48,571 nt of DNA from QFOX01 sp033763655 (GTDB lineage: Bacteria > Pseudomonadota > Alphaproteobacteria > Rickettsiales > UBA3002). This document shows positions 26,401-35,105 of this stretch, one piece after another. The translations under genes and the position numbers were made by a program. The notes under the pieces are model-generated. The model searched no databases. It saw nothing but the letters and a program-made list of their open reading frames with translations, and was not told where the DNA came from. The stretch is taken from the NCBI GenBank assembly GCA_033763655.1, contig JANRKD010000028.1:1-48571 (forward strand), in the 5' to 3' direction. Positions within the stretch are counted from its first letter, which is position 1; each line of letters opens with the position of its first letter.

Positions 26401-26434
26401 GCTATAGCAGCGTAAGATGACGGTTTGATGACAG
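26401..26434 (-). promoter_or_regulatory. PHO box and -10 element upstream of the orphan gene
   Basis: On the minus strand CTGTCAT (26434-26428), four bases CAAA, then CCGTCAT (26423-26417) form the 7-4-7 direct repeat of a PhoB-binding PHO box, with one mismatch between the two heptamers. Exactly 10 bp later is TATAGC (26406-26401), a good -10, and there is no -35. A PHO box replacing the -35 ten bases before the -10 is the arrangement of PhoB-activated promoters. The start codon follows about 50 bases after the predicted transcription start. Confidence 0.65.
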
Positions 26435-26516
26435 TTTCCGCAAAAAATGCATGGAGGAGGATACATATATCCAGCCAGCCCTGAAAACGCATAAAAATCA
26501 AAGAGGCGCCGCCTAT

Positions 26517-28177
26517 CTACGGGGTGGCGGCGAGCAGGCTGCGCGTATAATCGTGCTGCGGGTGGGTGAAGACGTGGCCGGCCGGGCCGGATTCGACCAC
26601 CGCACCGCGCCGAAGCACCAACACCTGATGGGCCATCGCGCGCACGGTGCGCAGATCATGGCTGATGAACACATACGCCACCTGATGCGAAGCCTGCAGG
26701 GCCTTGAGCAATTCGAGCACCTGCCGCTGCACCGAGAGGTCGAGCGCTGAGGTCGGCTCGTCGAGCACCACCAGTTTGGGTTTGAGGATCATGGCGCGGG
26801 CGATCGCAATGCGCTGGCGCTGGCCGCCGGAGAACTCGTGCGGGTAGCGGTGTTTCATCGCCGGGGTGAGGCCGACCTGCGCTAGAATTTCATCGACCTG
26901 CCGGGCGATGAAATCGTTGATGGAAAGGGGGCGTGCCCCCTTCGTGCTTTCAGCGCTGACCCCTGCCGCACGCGGCTCGCTTCCGCTACGCACGGCCCCA
27001 TCAAAATTCATGGTTTTCCAGTGCAGTTTCAGCCCCTCGGCGATAATTTCACCAACACTCATGCGTGGGTTGAGGCTGCTAAGGGATCCTGAAACACAAT
27101 CTGCATATCGGCGCGGCGGGCGCGCAGGCGGCGGCCTGTCTGCGTATCAAGGCGCGTGCCGAGAAAGACAATTGGCCCCTCGCTTTTAATCAGCCGCAAC
27201 AGCGCCAGCCCCAGCGAAGTTTTGCCCGAGCCGGATTCGCCGATCACCCCGAGCGTTTCGCCCGCATGCAGGCGGATATTCACCTGCTGTATGGCCGCAA
27301 CCGTGCGCAGGGTGCGGCGCAGGAGGGGGCTTTTCACTGCGAAATCCACCCGCAGGTTTTCACAGGCGATAATCTCGGGCGCATTCGTGGGCAGGGGGGC
27401 CGGAGCACCGGCAGGGGCGGCGGCGAGCAGCATTTTCGTGTAGGCATGCTGCGGGGCGGCAAAAACCTCGCGCACCGTTCCCGTTTCGACGATTTTTCCC
27501 GCCTGCATCACCGCGACGCGGTCGGCGATTTTCTGCACCGTGAGCAGATCGTGGGTGATGAACAGCATGCCCATGCCGCGCGATTGCTGCAACGATTTGA
27601 GCAGTTGCAGGATTTGCTGTTGCAGGGTGACATCGAGCGCGGTGGTCGGCTCGTCGGCAATCAGCAGGGCGGGGTCATTCGCGATGGCCATGGCAATCAT
27701 CACCCGCTGGCGTTCGCCGCCGGAAAGCTGGTGCGGATACAGCGTGCCGCGCTGCGCGAGGTGGGTCAGGCCGACGGCAGCAAAAAGCTCCTGTAATTTG
27801 GCTTTCGCTTCCGCGCTTTTCGGTGCGACGCGCCGGTGCCAGCAATAGGCTTCGATCATCTGCCGGGCGATGGGGTGCAGCGGGTTGAGCGCGGTCATCG
27901 GCTCCTGAAAAATCATCCCGACCGCACGGCCGCGCAGGCGGGTAATCTCGACATCGGACAGGGCGGATAAACAGGTGTCGTCGAGGGTGATGTCGCCCTG
28001 TAGGGCGGCGTTTCCCGGCAGCAATCGCAGAATGGCTTGCGCGGTGAGCGATTTGCCCGAGCCGGACTCGCCGACCAGCGCCAGCACTTCGCCTTTGGCG
28101 ACGGTGAGCGAAACATCATCGACGACGGCGCTGTCGCCAAAGCGGATGGTGAGGTTTTGAATGGCAAGCAGGGTCAT
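26517..28177 (-). pseudogene. yejF: yejF, dipeptide/microcin-type ABC importer ATPase, frameshifted
   Basis: Twin-ATPase subunit of the YejABEF oligopeptide importer, broken into two frames. Part 1 (28177-27059, 372 codons) has the complete first ATPase (Walker A GESGSGKS, signature LSGGERQRV, Walker B LLIADEPTTALD) and the Walker A (GESGSGKT) and Q-loop (QIVFQDP) of the second. Part 2 (27062-26517, 181 codons) has the second signature (FSGGQRQRI), Walker B (LVVLDEPTSALD) and switch His (FISHD). Loss of one base near 27075 turns the expected QDPL-x-SLNPRMSVG into QDPLAASTHA-stop; the parts overlap as ATGA. Part 2 also carries an in-frame insert from a palindromic repeat (26917-27004). It could be a sequencing error, a pseudogene or a split, translationally coupled gene. 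Its start overlaps the yejE stop (ATGA). Confidence 0.85.
26917..27004 (-). repeat. 88-bp palindromic repeat inserted in frame within yejF
   Basis: The ends are the 7-base inverted repeat TTGATGG / CCATCAA. Inside are a perfect palindromic arm AAGGGGGC-GT-GCCCCCTT (26926-26943) and the core GCCGTGCGTAGC...GCGAGCCGCGTGCGG (minus strand, 26996-26966) shared with the intergenic copy at 6490-6523. Read on the minus strand it adds about 28 residues (DGAVRSGSEPRAAGVSAEST and on), placed between the EGLKLHWK segment and ARQVDEIL, where YejF homologues have only a short helix. It has no stop codon in that frame. Confidence 0.75.
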
Positions 28178-29211
28178 GCCGCCCCCCGCACAAAGATTTT
28201 ACGCGGGTTGAAAGCGTCGCGCACTGCCTCGCCGATGAACAGCCACAGCGACAGCATCAGCGCCAGGGTGAAAAAGCCAATGAGGCCAAGCCACGGCGCT
28301 TGCGGGTTGTTTTTGCCCTGTGCCAGCAATTCGCCCAGCGACGGCGCGCCGGACGGCAGCCCGAAGCCAAGAAAATCGAGCGAGGCGAGGGTGGCAATGG
28401 CACCCGTGATGAGAAAGGGCAGGAAGGTGAACACCGAGACCAGCGCGTTGGGCAGCACATGGCGGATGAGGATGGTCAGCTCGGGCAGGCCGAGGGCTCG
28501 CGCGGCACGCACATAATCGAAGTTGCGGGCGCGCAGGAACTCGGCGCGCACCACATCGACCAGCGCCATCCAGCGAAACAGCAACATCAGCCCCAGCACC
28601 CACCAGAAATTTGGCACCACCATCGACGAGAGAATAATGAGCAGGAAGAGCAGCGGAATCCCCTCCCAGATTTCGATAAAGCGCTGCAGCAGTAAATCGA
28701 GTGCGCCGCCGAAATACCCCGACAGCGCGCCGATAGTGATGCCCACCAGCGAGGAACCGGCCACCAGCAGGATGGCAAAAATCATCGAAAGGCGGAAGCC
28801 GTAAATGACGCGGGCCAGCACGTCGCGCGCCTGATCGTCGGTGCCGAAAAAATTGGCGGCGCTGGGCGGCGCCGGGGCGCGCGGGGTGGCAAAATTAATG
28901 CTGCGGTGATGAAACGCAATCGGCGCTGCAAGCATCCAGCCATGCGCCCGGATTTCATTCTTTATAAAGGGGTCGGCGTAATCGGCCTCGGATTCGAGCG
29001 CGCCGCCGAATGTGTCTTTTTCGATGTAGCGCTGGACGATGGGCACGAGCAATTGCCCTTTGTAATAGACGAGCAGCGGTTTGTCGTTGGCGAGCAGCTC
29101 GGCACACAGGCTCAGCGTGAACAGGCCCAGCAGCAGCAGGGCGCTGTAATAGCCCCGGCGGTTGGCCCGGAAGGTGGCAAGGCGGCGGCGGGTGATGGGC
29201 GAGAGGCTCAT
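28174..29211 (-). CDS. yejE: YejE, inner-membrane permease of the oligopeptide ABC importer
   Basis: A 345-residue OppC-type permease. It has an N-terminal membrane helix, a periplasmic stretch typical of YejE (NDKPLLVYYKGQLLVPIV), the sequence FGTDDQARDVLARVIYGFRLSM that opens the transport domain, and the cytoplasmic EAA-type loop RAARALGLPELTILIRHVLPNA. Start and stop each overlap the neighbouring gene by four bases (ATGA). It works with YejB to move peptides brought by YejA. Confidence 0.94.
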   Translation of the reverse strand: MSLSPITRRRLATFRANRRGYYSALLLLGLFTLSLCAELLANDKPLLVYYKGQLLVPIVQRYIEKDTFGGALESEADYADPFIKNEIRAHGWMLAAPIAFHHRSINFATPRAPAPPSAANFFGTDDQARDVLARVIYGFRLSMIFAILLVAGSSLVGITIGALSGYFGGALDLLLQRFIEIWEGIPLLFLLIILSSMVVPNFWWVLGLMLLFRWMALVDVVRAEFLRARNFDYVRAARALGLPELTILIRHVLPNALVSVFTFLPFLITGAIATLASLDFLGFGLPSGAPSLGELLAQGKNNPQAPWLGLIGFFTLALMLSLWLFIGEAVRDAFNPRKIFVRGAA

Positions 29212-30299
29212 GTGCGCCCCGCAAAATCAATGCGCGGATCGACCAGCATGTAGGTGAGGTCGCCCAGCAGTTTCAACACCAGCCCGATGAGGGTGAAGAT
29301 GAATAAGGTCGCGAACATCACCGGGTAATCGCGGCTCAGCGCCGCCTCGAACCCAAGCAGCCCGAGGCCGTCGAGCGAGAAAATCACCTCAATCAGTAAT
29401 GCGCTGGTGAACAGGATATTCAGAATGGCGGCGGGCAGCCCGGCGATGACAATCAGCATGGCGTTGCGAAAGACATGGCCGTACAGCACCCGCCGCTCGG
29501 AGAGGCCTTTGGCGCGGGCGGTGAGGACATACTGCTTCGCGATTTCCTCGATAAAGGAGTTTTTGGTAAGCAGGGTCAGCGAGGCGAAGCCGCCGACCAC
29601 CATGGCGGTGACGGGCAACACCATGTGCCACAAATAATCGGCGATTTTGCCCATGAGGCTGAGGCTCGCCCAGTCATCCGAAACGATACCACGGAGCGGA
29701 AACCACTGCACATAACTGCCGCCCGCAAACAGGATAAGCAGCAGCACCGCAAACAGGAATCCGGGAATGGCCTGACCGATGGCAACCGCCGTCGAAGTCC
29801 AGACGTCGAAGCGCGAGCCGTCGCGCACTGCCTTGCGGATACCCAGCGGAATCGATACCAGATAGACGATAAGGGTCGTCCATAACCCGAGCGAAATGGA
29901 AACGGGGAGCTTCTCGGCAATCAGCCCGATGACCGGCGTATCGCGAAAGAAGCTGTTGCCGAAATCGAAGCGCGCATAGGCGGTAAGCATGCGCCAGAAA
30001 CGGGTCGTGGCGGGCTGGTCGAAGCCGTATTGCTTTTTGATTTCAGCCAGCAATTCAGGGTCGATGCCCTGCGCACCCCGGTAACCCGCCGCGCCCGCGC
30101 TCGCACTGACGCTTGCGGCAAGGTCGCCGCCGCCGGCCATACGGTCACCCGCGCCGCCCGCACCCGGGGTGGTGAGTTTGACGATGAGCTGTTCGACCGG
30201 CCCGCCCGGTGCCGCCTGAATGATGACGAAATTAATCAGCAGGATGCCGAGCAGGGTCGGAATCATCAGCAGCAGGCGGCGCAGGAGGTAGCTAATCAT
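29208..30299 (-). CDS. yejB: YejB, inner-membrane permease of the oligopeptide ABC importer
   Basis: A 363-residue OppB-type permease beginning MISYLLRRLLLMIPTLLGI, the canonical YejB N-terminus. A periplasmic domain (about 40-140) precedes LGLWTTLIVYLVSIPLGI and the EAA loop VLTARAKGLSERRVLYGHVFRNA. I place the start at ATG 30299, overlapping the yejA stop as ATGA; the frame extends further upstream only inside yejA. The segment after LIVKLTTPGAGG is Gly/Ala-rich and longer than needed, a variable loop. Confidence 0.94.
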   Translation of the reverse strand: MISYLLRRLLLMIPTLLGILLINFVIIQAAPGGPVEQLIVKLTTPGAGGAGDRMAGGGDLAASVSASAGAAGYRGAQGIDPELLAEIKKQYGFDQPATTRFWRMLTAYARFDFGNSFFRDTPVIGLIAEKLPVSISLGLWTTLIVYLVSIPLGIRKAVRDGSRFDVWTSTAVAIGQAIPGFLFAVLLLILFAGGSYVQWFPLRGIVSDDWASLSLMGKIADYLWHMVLPVTAMVVGGFASLTLLTKNSFIEEIAKQYVLTARAKGLSERRVLYGHVFRNAMLIVIAGLPAAILNILFTSALLIEVIFSLDGLGLLGFEAALSRDYPVMFATLFIFTLIGLVLKLLGDLTYMLVDPRIDFAGRT

Positions 30300-32134
30300 C
30301 GGGCGTCTCCGGATTTTGCGGGCGCGGCATCGTTTGCCCACCAGGTATCAAGACCGAGATTATACGCAGGGGTGATTTTGGGGCGGCCAAACTGGTTCCA
30401 GTAGGCGACACGCCAGGCGCTTAGATTCCAATGCGGGATGACGTAGTGCTCCTGAGTCAGGACGCGGTCGAGCGCGCGGGCGGCGGTGCGTAAATCATCG
30501 AGCGTCTGCGCGTTTCGGATACGCTCGACGAGGCGATCCGCCGCCGGATTTTTTACCCCGGCAAGGTTCTGGCTGCCCTCAATCGCTGCCTGCGAGGAAT
30601 GCCAGAATAAATACTGTTCGGTGGAGGGGTAAAACAGGCCAAGATTCCACCAGATGGAGACGATGTCGAACTGCTTGCGTTCGAGGCGCTTCTGGTACTG
30701 CGAGGCATCGACGTAGCGGAAACTCGCTGTAATGCCGAGTTTTTCGAGGTTGTGGCGCATGATGGCCACCACCAGCTCGAAGGTGCGCTGCGTCATCAGG
30801 AATTCGAGGGTGAGGGGTTCGCCGGTGCGGGCGTTGACGCGCACGCCGTCCTTCATCACCCAGCCTGCCTCGTTGAGAAGCTGCTGGGCGCGGATGAGGT
30901 TGGCACGAGCAATGCCCGAGCCGTCGGTCACGGGGACGGTATATTCGGTGGTGAAAAGGGCAGGGGGGAGCGTTGTGCTGAAAGGAGAAAGGAGGGCGCG
31001 TTCGCGGGCGTCGGGCAGGCCTTTTGCCTCGAACTCGGTGTTGCCAAAAAAGCTTTTGGCCCGGTCGTAGGCGCCGTAGAACAGGACGCGGTTCATCCAT
31101 TCGAAATCAAGGGTGAGGCCGATCGCCTCGCGCACGCGCCGGTCGGCGAACCGCGCCTTGCGGGTGTTGAAAATAAAGCCCTGCATGCCGCGCGGGATTT
31201 TATTGGGAACAAGGGTTTTGATCAGCGCGCCCGACTGCACGGCAGGGGTGGTGTAGGCGGTGGCCCAGTTGCGGGCGATGAACTCCTCGTAAAAATCGAA
31301 CTGGTGGGATTTGATGCCTTCAAGCGCCACCGTGTCGTCGCGGTAGACGTCGTAGCGGATCGTATCGAAGTTATAAAAGCCGCGCTGGCTGGGTAAATTG
31401 GCACCCCAGTAATGTGGGTCACGGGCGAAGGTGATGGAGCGGCCCGCCTCCACGCGGCTGATTTTATACGGCCCCGAACCCACAGGGATGGCCAGCGTGG
31501 TTTTGTCGAAGGGGACGCAAGCCGCTTCCCCGGCGGGGTTCTTAGAGGCGTCGTCGCAGAAATAATGCTGCGGCAGCACCGGCAGGCCGGCGGCAATCAG
31601 CGGCAGCTCGCGGTGGGTTTTATCGGCGAAGGTGAAGCGCACTGTCTGCGTGCCGCGCGCGGCGGCGGTGATGGCGGCATATTGCACCTTGAGGGCGGGG
31701 TGGCCTTTGGCCTTGAGGGTGTTAAAACTCCACAGCACATCCGCCACGGTGACGGGTTTGCCGTCGCTCCAGCGCGCGTTGGGGTTCAGGGTGAAATCGG
31801 CATAAGCGCGGTCGGGCGCGAGGGTGATGGTGCTGGCAATCAGCGGGTAATAGGATTGCGGCTCGTCATAGGCCGGGGTCATCAGCGTCTGATAAATATA
31901 GCCGTTCACGCCCGGTGCGGCGACACCTTTCAGGATGAACGGGTTCAGGCTGTCGAACACGATGTTGGTTGAAAGTCTGAATGTGCCGCCTTTGGGCGCG
32001 TTCGGATTGACGTAATCGAAATGGGTGAAGTCCGGCGTGTATTTGAGGTCGCCCCAGAGGGCGATGCCATGCGCTGCCCGCGCAGGGTCAGCAAGCAGCA
32101 ACAGGGCCAGCAAGGCAACGAACAGGTGTTTCAT
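30296..32134 (-). CDS. yejA: YejA-type periplasmic oligopeptide-binding protein
   Basis: A 612-residue solute-binding protein of family 5. The signal peptide is MKHLFVALLALLLLADPARA, followed by HGIALWGDLKYTPDFTHFDYVNPNAPKGG, the YejA-type opening that matches E. coli YejA in style. Start at ATG 32134; the longer frame to 32206 overlaps the preceding gene and lacks a signal. It heads the yejABEF operon. In other bacteria this importer takes up peptides, including microcin C-type compounds; the actual ligand here is unknown. Confidence 0.93.
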   Translation of the reverse strand: MKHLFVALLALLLLADPARAAHGIALWGDLKYTPDFTHFDYVNPNAPKGGTFRLSTNIVFDSLNPFILKGVAAPGVNGYIYQTLMTPAYDEPQSYYPLIASTITLAPDRAYADFTLNPNARWSDGKPVTVADVLWSFNTLKAKGHPALKVQYAAITAAARGTQTVRFTFADKTHRELPLIAAGLPVLPQHYFCDDASKNPAGEAACVPFDKTTLAIPVGSGPYKISRVEAGRSITFARDPHYWGANLPSQRGFYNFDTIRYDVYRDDTVALEGIKSHQFDFYEEFIARNWATAYTTPAVQSGALIKTLVPNKIPRGMQGFIFNTRKARFADRRVREAIGLTLDFEWMNRVLFYGAYDRAKSFFGNTEFEAKGLPDARERALLSPFSTTLPPALFTTEYTVPVTDGSGIARANLIRAQQLLNEAGWVMKDGVRVNARTGEPLTLEFLMTQRTFELVVAIMRHNLEKLGITASFRYVDASQYQKRLERKQFDIVSIWWNLGLFYPSTEQYLFWHSSQAAIEGSQNLAGVKNPAADRLVERIRNAQTLDDLRTAARALDRVLTQEHYVIPHWNLSAWRVAYWNQFGRPKITPAYNLGLDTWWANDAAPAKSGDAR

Positions 32135-32184
32135 GCCGGTCAGGGTAGGACGGGCGGCGGCGGGCGGCAAGCGCAAAGAATCGC

Positions 32185-33153
32185 TTAGGCGTTGGGTTTG
32201 CTCCACGGGCTGCCGCCGGTTTCTTTTGCCACAGTGCGTTGTGCGCGTACGGTTTCAAACACGCTCATGGCCTGCGCCACCATGCTGCCCGCGTCGTTCG
32301 CGCTGGCGGGCAACAGCAGGGTGGTCGAGGTTTTGGCCAGCTTCTCGAAGGCGCCGACATATTGCTCGGCGATGCGCAGGGCGATCGCGTCCTCGCCGCC
32401 TTCGCGGCTGATGGCGGCGGCAATCAGCTCGATACCCTTCGCGGTGGCCTCGGCGACGGCGATGATTGCCTCGGCCTCACCTTTCGCGCGGTTGACCTGA
32501 TCGGTCAGCGCCGCTTCGGAATTGAGCACCACTTCCTGTTTCTGCCCTTCCGCCATGTTGATTTTTGACTGGCGCTGGCCTTCGGATTGCAGGATTTCGG
32601 CGCGTTTCTGCCGCTCGGCAGCGACCTGCAATTCCATCGCCTTGAGCACCGTGGCGGGCGGGGTGATGTTTTTAATCTCGTAGCGCATGCATTGGATGCC
32701 CCAGCTCTGCGCCGCCTGATTGATCGCGGTGACGATGTTGGAATTGAGCTGCTCGCGCTCCTCGAAACACTGGTCGAGGCTGAGCTTGCCGATTTCGGAA
32801 CGCATGGTGGTCTGCGCCAGCTGGCTGACCGCGTAGATCGGGTTGTTGACGCCGTAGGAAGCCTGCTTCGGGTCGATAATGCGTAAGTACAGTACGCCGT
32901 CCATCATCATCGTCACGTTGTCGCGGGTGATGGCGGGCTGCTCCTGCACTTCGTGGGCAAATTCTTTGAGCGAATGGCGGTAGGCGATTTTTTTGGTGAT
33001 GGGGTTGAGGAAATTCAGCCCCGGTTCGAGAATCATTTCGTAGCTGCCGAACCGTTCGACCACCCAGGCCTGTTGTTGCGGCACAATCTTGATGCCCTTG
33101 AACACCACCAGCAGGCCGAGGAAGGTAAGGGCGGTGAAAATCAGCGATTCCAT
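32185..33153 (-). CDS. SPFH/band 7 membrane protein (QmcA/stomatin-like)
   Basis: A 322-residue SPFH protein: an N-terminal membrane helix (FTALTFLGLLVVFKGI), then a band 7 domain starting IVPQQQAWVVERFGSYEMILEPGLNFLNP, then a long coiled-coil region with AERQKRAEILQSEGQRQSKINMAEGQKQ, and a short C-terminal tail. It resembles bacterial QmcA and mitochondrial SLP-2, which organise membrane microdomains and proteases. Pairing with the NfeD gene 9 bp upstream is the standard arrangement for this family. Confidence 0.9.
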   Translation of the reverse strand: MESLIFTALTFLGLLVVFKGIKIVPQQQAWVVERFGSYEMILEPGLNFLNPITKKIAYRHSLKEFAHEVQEQPAITRDNVTMMMDGVLYLRIIDPKQASYGVNNPIYAVSQLAQTTMRSEIGKLSLDQCFEEREQLNSNIVTAINQAAQSWGIQCMRYEIKNITPPATVLKAMELQVAAERQKRAEILQSEGQRQSKINMAEGQKQEVVLNSEAALTDQVNRAKGEAEAIIAVAEATAKGIELIAAAISREGGEDAIALRIAEQYVGAFEKLAKTSTTLLLPASANDAGSMVAQAMSVFETVRAQRTVAKETGGSPWSKPNA

Positions 33154-33162
33154 ATAAATCTC

Positions 33163-33603
33163 CTACGGTTTTCTGGCGACGAACAGCAGGTTGCCCTCAA
33201 CCTGCCGGATGACGACGACCGTCCCCTCGGGTAGCCTGTCGGCTTCAGCACCTTCGGCCAGCCGCGCGCGCATCAGCGTGCCCGACCATTTCACCTGCCC
33301 CTCGGCCCCGCCCGAAAGGCCGGGCGCGGCCACCACGGCTTCACTGCCCAGAATGTTGGAATAGGAAGGCCGGTGGGCGTTTTTCAGCCGGGTCCATAAC
33401 AGCGCGGCGCTGATGCTGGTAATCAGGAAGAATAGCGCGAACTGGGCAATAAGCTGGTCGTCACCCAGCACCGCAAACTCGATGGCGCTGCCGACCATGA
33501 GGGCGGCAATGCCCGCAAACAGGAAGCCGATGCCCGGCATGCCGAAAATGTCGATACCGATAAACACCGCCCCGGCAAGGAGCCAAAGCACGGTCGGTGA
33601 CAT
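33163..33603 (-). CDS. NfeD-like membrane protein
   Basis: A 146-residue short-form NfeD: membrane helices in the first 75 residues (LWLLAGAVFIGIDIFGMPGIGFLFAG and FALFFLITSISAALLW), then an OB-fold C-terminal domain (ILGSEAVVAA...GQVKWSGTLMRARL...LPEGTVVVIRQVEGNLLFV). Such proteins work with SPFH partners, here the next gene in the operon. There is no protease domain, so this is the short type. Confidence 0.88.
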   Translation of the reverse strand: MSPTVLWLLAGAVFIGIDIFGMPGIGFLFAGIAALMVGSAIEFAVLGDDQLIAQFALFFLITSISAALLWTRLKNAHRPSYSNILGSEAVVAAPGLSGGAEGQVKWSGTLMRARLAEGAEADRLPEGTVVVIRQVEGNLLFVARKP

Positions 33604-33629
33604 AAGCCCTCCCTTGGATTAATGGCGCG

Positions 33630-34199
33630 TTATTTCGCCGCCGGCACTTTAGCCGGGCTGCCCGACTGGCTGTTGAGGTAGGCAATCAGGTTGGCGCGGT
33701 CTTGATCCTTGGGCAGGCCGGCAAAGCTCATCATTGTGCCAGGCACCCATTTGGCCGGACGCCAGAGGAAATGGTTGATTTCGTCAAAGCTCCAGGTTTT
33801 ATCGGCGCGCGATTTCATGCCCGAAGAATAGTTGAAATCGCCGATGGAAGCGACTTTGCGGTTGACCACCCCCCAGAGTTTCGGCCCGATTTTGTTGGCG
33901 CCATCCTTGTCGCCGCTATGGCAGACCGCGCATTTTTTGGCAAAGATATCGCCGCCCGCCTTGAGGTCGGCGGTGGCATACAGTGCCGAAATATCCGCCG
34001 CGCCTGCCGGTGCGGCCGCTTCCCCGGCGACGGCGTCGGCCACCACCTCGATGCTGTAGCCGCGCTTGGCTTCCGCGTGATGGCCGGGATGCTCCGGCCC
34101 GCCGAAATAAAGAAACTCGGTGGCTTTGCCGGTGAGCATGCCGATTAACCCCGCAACAAGGATGGCGGCAGCGGTTTTATTCAGGTTGAGATTCGACAT
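33630..34199 (-). CDS. Membrane-anchored c-type cytochrome (CycM-like)
   Basis: A 189-residue class I cytochrome c. An uncleaved N-terminal helix (TAAAILVAGLIGMLTG) anchors it to the inner membrane. A flexible Ala-rich linker leads to the haem motif C90-A-V-C93-H94; the Met ligand lies in GTMMSFAG. The fold segments GPKLWGVVNRK and ANLIAYLNS match the mitochondrial-type cytochrome c552/CycM of alphaproteobacteria, which passes electrons between the bc1 complex and cytochrome oxidase. It is divergent from kdsB. Confidence 0.9.
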   Translation of the reverse strand: MSNLNLNKTAAAILVAGLIGMLTGKATEFLYFGGPEHPGHHAEAKRGYSIEVVADAVAGEAAAPAGAADISALYATADLKAGGDIFAKKCAVCHSGDKDGANKIGPKLWGVVNRKVASIGDFNYSSGMKSRADKTWSFDEINHFLWRPAKWVPGTMMSFAGLPKDQDRANLIAYLNSQSGSPAKVPAAK

Positions 34200-34322
34200 C
34201 GGGACCGTCCGTCAGTATGTTTGGTTGTAATTTGCGAATGCTTGTGGCTAACCAGAAAGCGGATAATTGGGCGGTAGCATACGCGCCCTCTCGTCGCAAC
34301 CACTTTGAAGAAAGTTTTCGCC

Positions 34323-35051
34323 ATGTCGGTTCTGATTGTCATCCCCGCGCGCCTGAAAGCCACGCGCCTGCCCAATAAGCCGCTGGCGATGATTGCGGGC
34401 GTGCCGATGGTGGTGCAGGTGATGCGCCGCGCGATGGAATCGGGCGTCGGCGAGGTGGTGGTCGCCTGCGATGGCGAGGAAATCGCGCAGGCGGTGCGGG
34501 CAGCAGGCGGGGTGGCCATCCTCACCGACCCTAACCACCCGAGCGGCTCCGACCGGGTGTGGGAAGCGCTCACCCGCCATCCGGCGTCAGCGACGTATGA
34601 CACCATTATCAATTTACAGGGCGATGTGCCGACCCTTGAGCCGCACCTGCTGCGCGAGTTGCTGCGCCCGCTTGACAACCCGGCGGTGGATATTGCGACC
34701 CTCGCCGCCGCCATCACCCGCGAGGAGGAGCAGACCAACCCGGCGGTGGTGAAGGCGGTTATTGCATTAAAAAACAACGAAAAATCAGGTCGGGCGCTGT
34801 ATTTCACCCGCGCCGTCGCCCCCTATGGCTCGGGGGTGCGGTTTCACCATATCGGCGTCTATGCCTACCGCCGCGCCGCGCTTGAAACCTTTGTCGGGTT
34901 GCCCCCAAGCCCGCTCGAACAGCGCGAGAAGCTCGAGCAACTTCGTGCGCTGGAGGCTGGATTACGCATTGACGTGAGTGTGGTCGATACGGTACCCCTC
35001 GGCGTCGATACGCCCGAAGATCTGGAGCGGGCGCGCAACATTCTGCAGTGA
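34323..35051 (+). CDS. kdsB: 3-deoxy-manno-octulosonate cytidylyltransferase
   Basis: Activates Kdo as CMP-Kdo for lipopolysaccharide core synthesis. The 242 residues begin MSVLIVIPARLKATRLPNKPL, the nucleotide-binding opening of KdsB. Further motifs are DPNHPSGSDRVWEAL, INLQGDVPTLEP and HHIGVYAYRR. I chose ATG 34323, with AAGAAAG 8 bp upstream, over TTG 34305. Its presence shows that the organism makes Kdo-containing LPS. Confidence 0.95.
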   Translation: MSVLIVIPARLKATRLPNKPLAMIAGVPMVVQVMRRAMESGVGEVVVACDGEEIAQAVRAAGGVAILTDPNHPSGSDRVWEALTRHPASATYDTIINLQGDVPTLEPHLLRELLRPLDNPAVDIATLAAAITREEEQTNPAVVKAVIALKNNEKSGRALYFTRAVAPYGSGVRFHHIGVYAYRRAALETFVGLPPSPLEQREKLEQLRALEAGLRIDVSVVDTVPLGVDTPEDLERARNILQ

Positions 35052-35105
35052 ACCATGCGGTGCCGTCCGGGCGGCGCGCGTACCCACTGCCTACGGAGAG
35101 AGAAC

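Noticed and set aside
27059..27090. Programmed -1 frameshift joining the two parts of yejF
   Set aside because: Part 2 is in the -1 frame, but no X-XXY-YYZ slippery heptamer is present before the stop (GAT CCC TTA GCA GCC), so a simple base loss or split gene is more likely.
32135..32206. Upstream extension of yejA to 32206
   Set aside because: It overlaps the end of the SPFH gene and would bury the clear signal peptide that starts at 32134.
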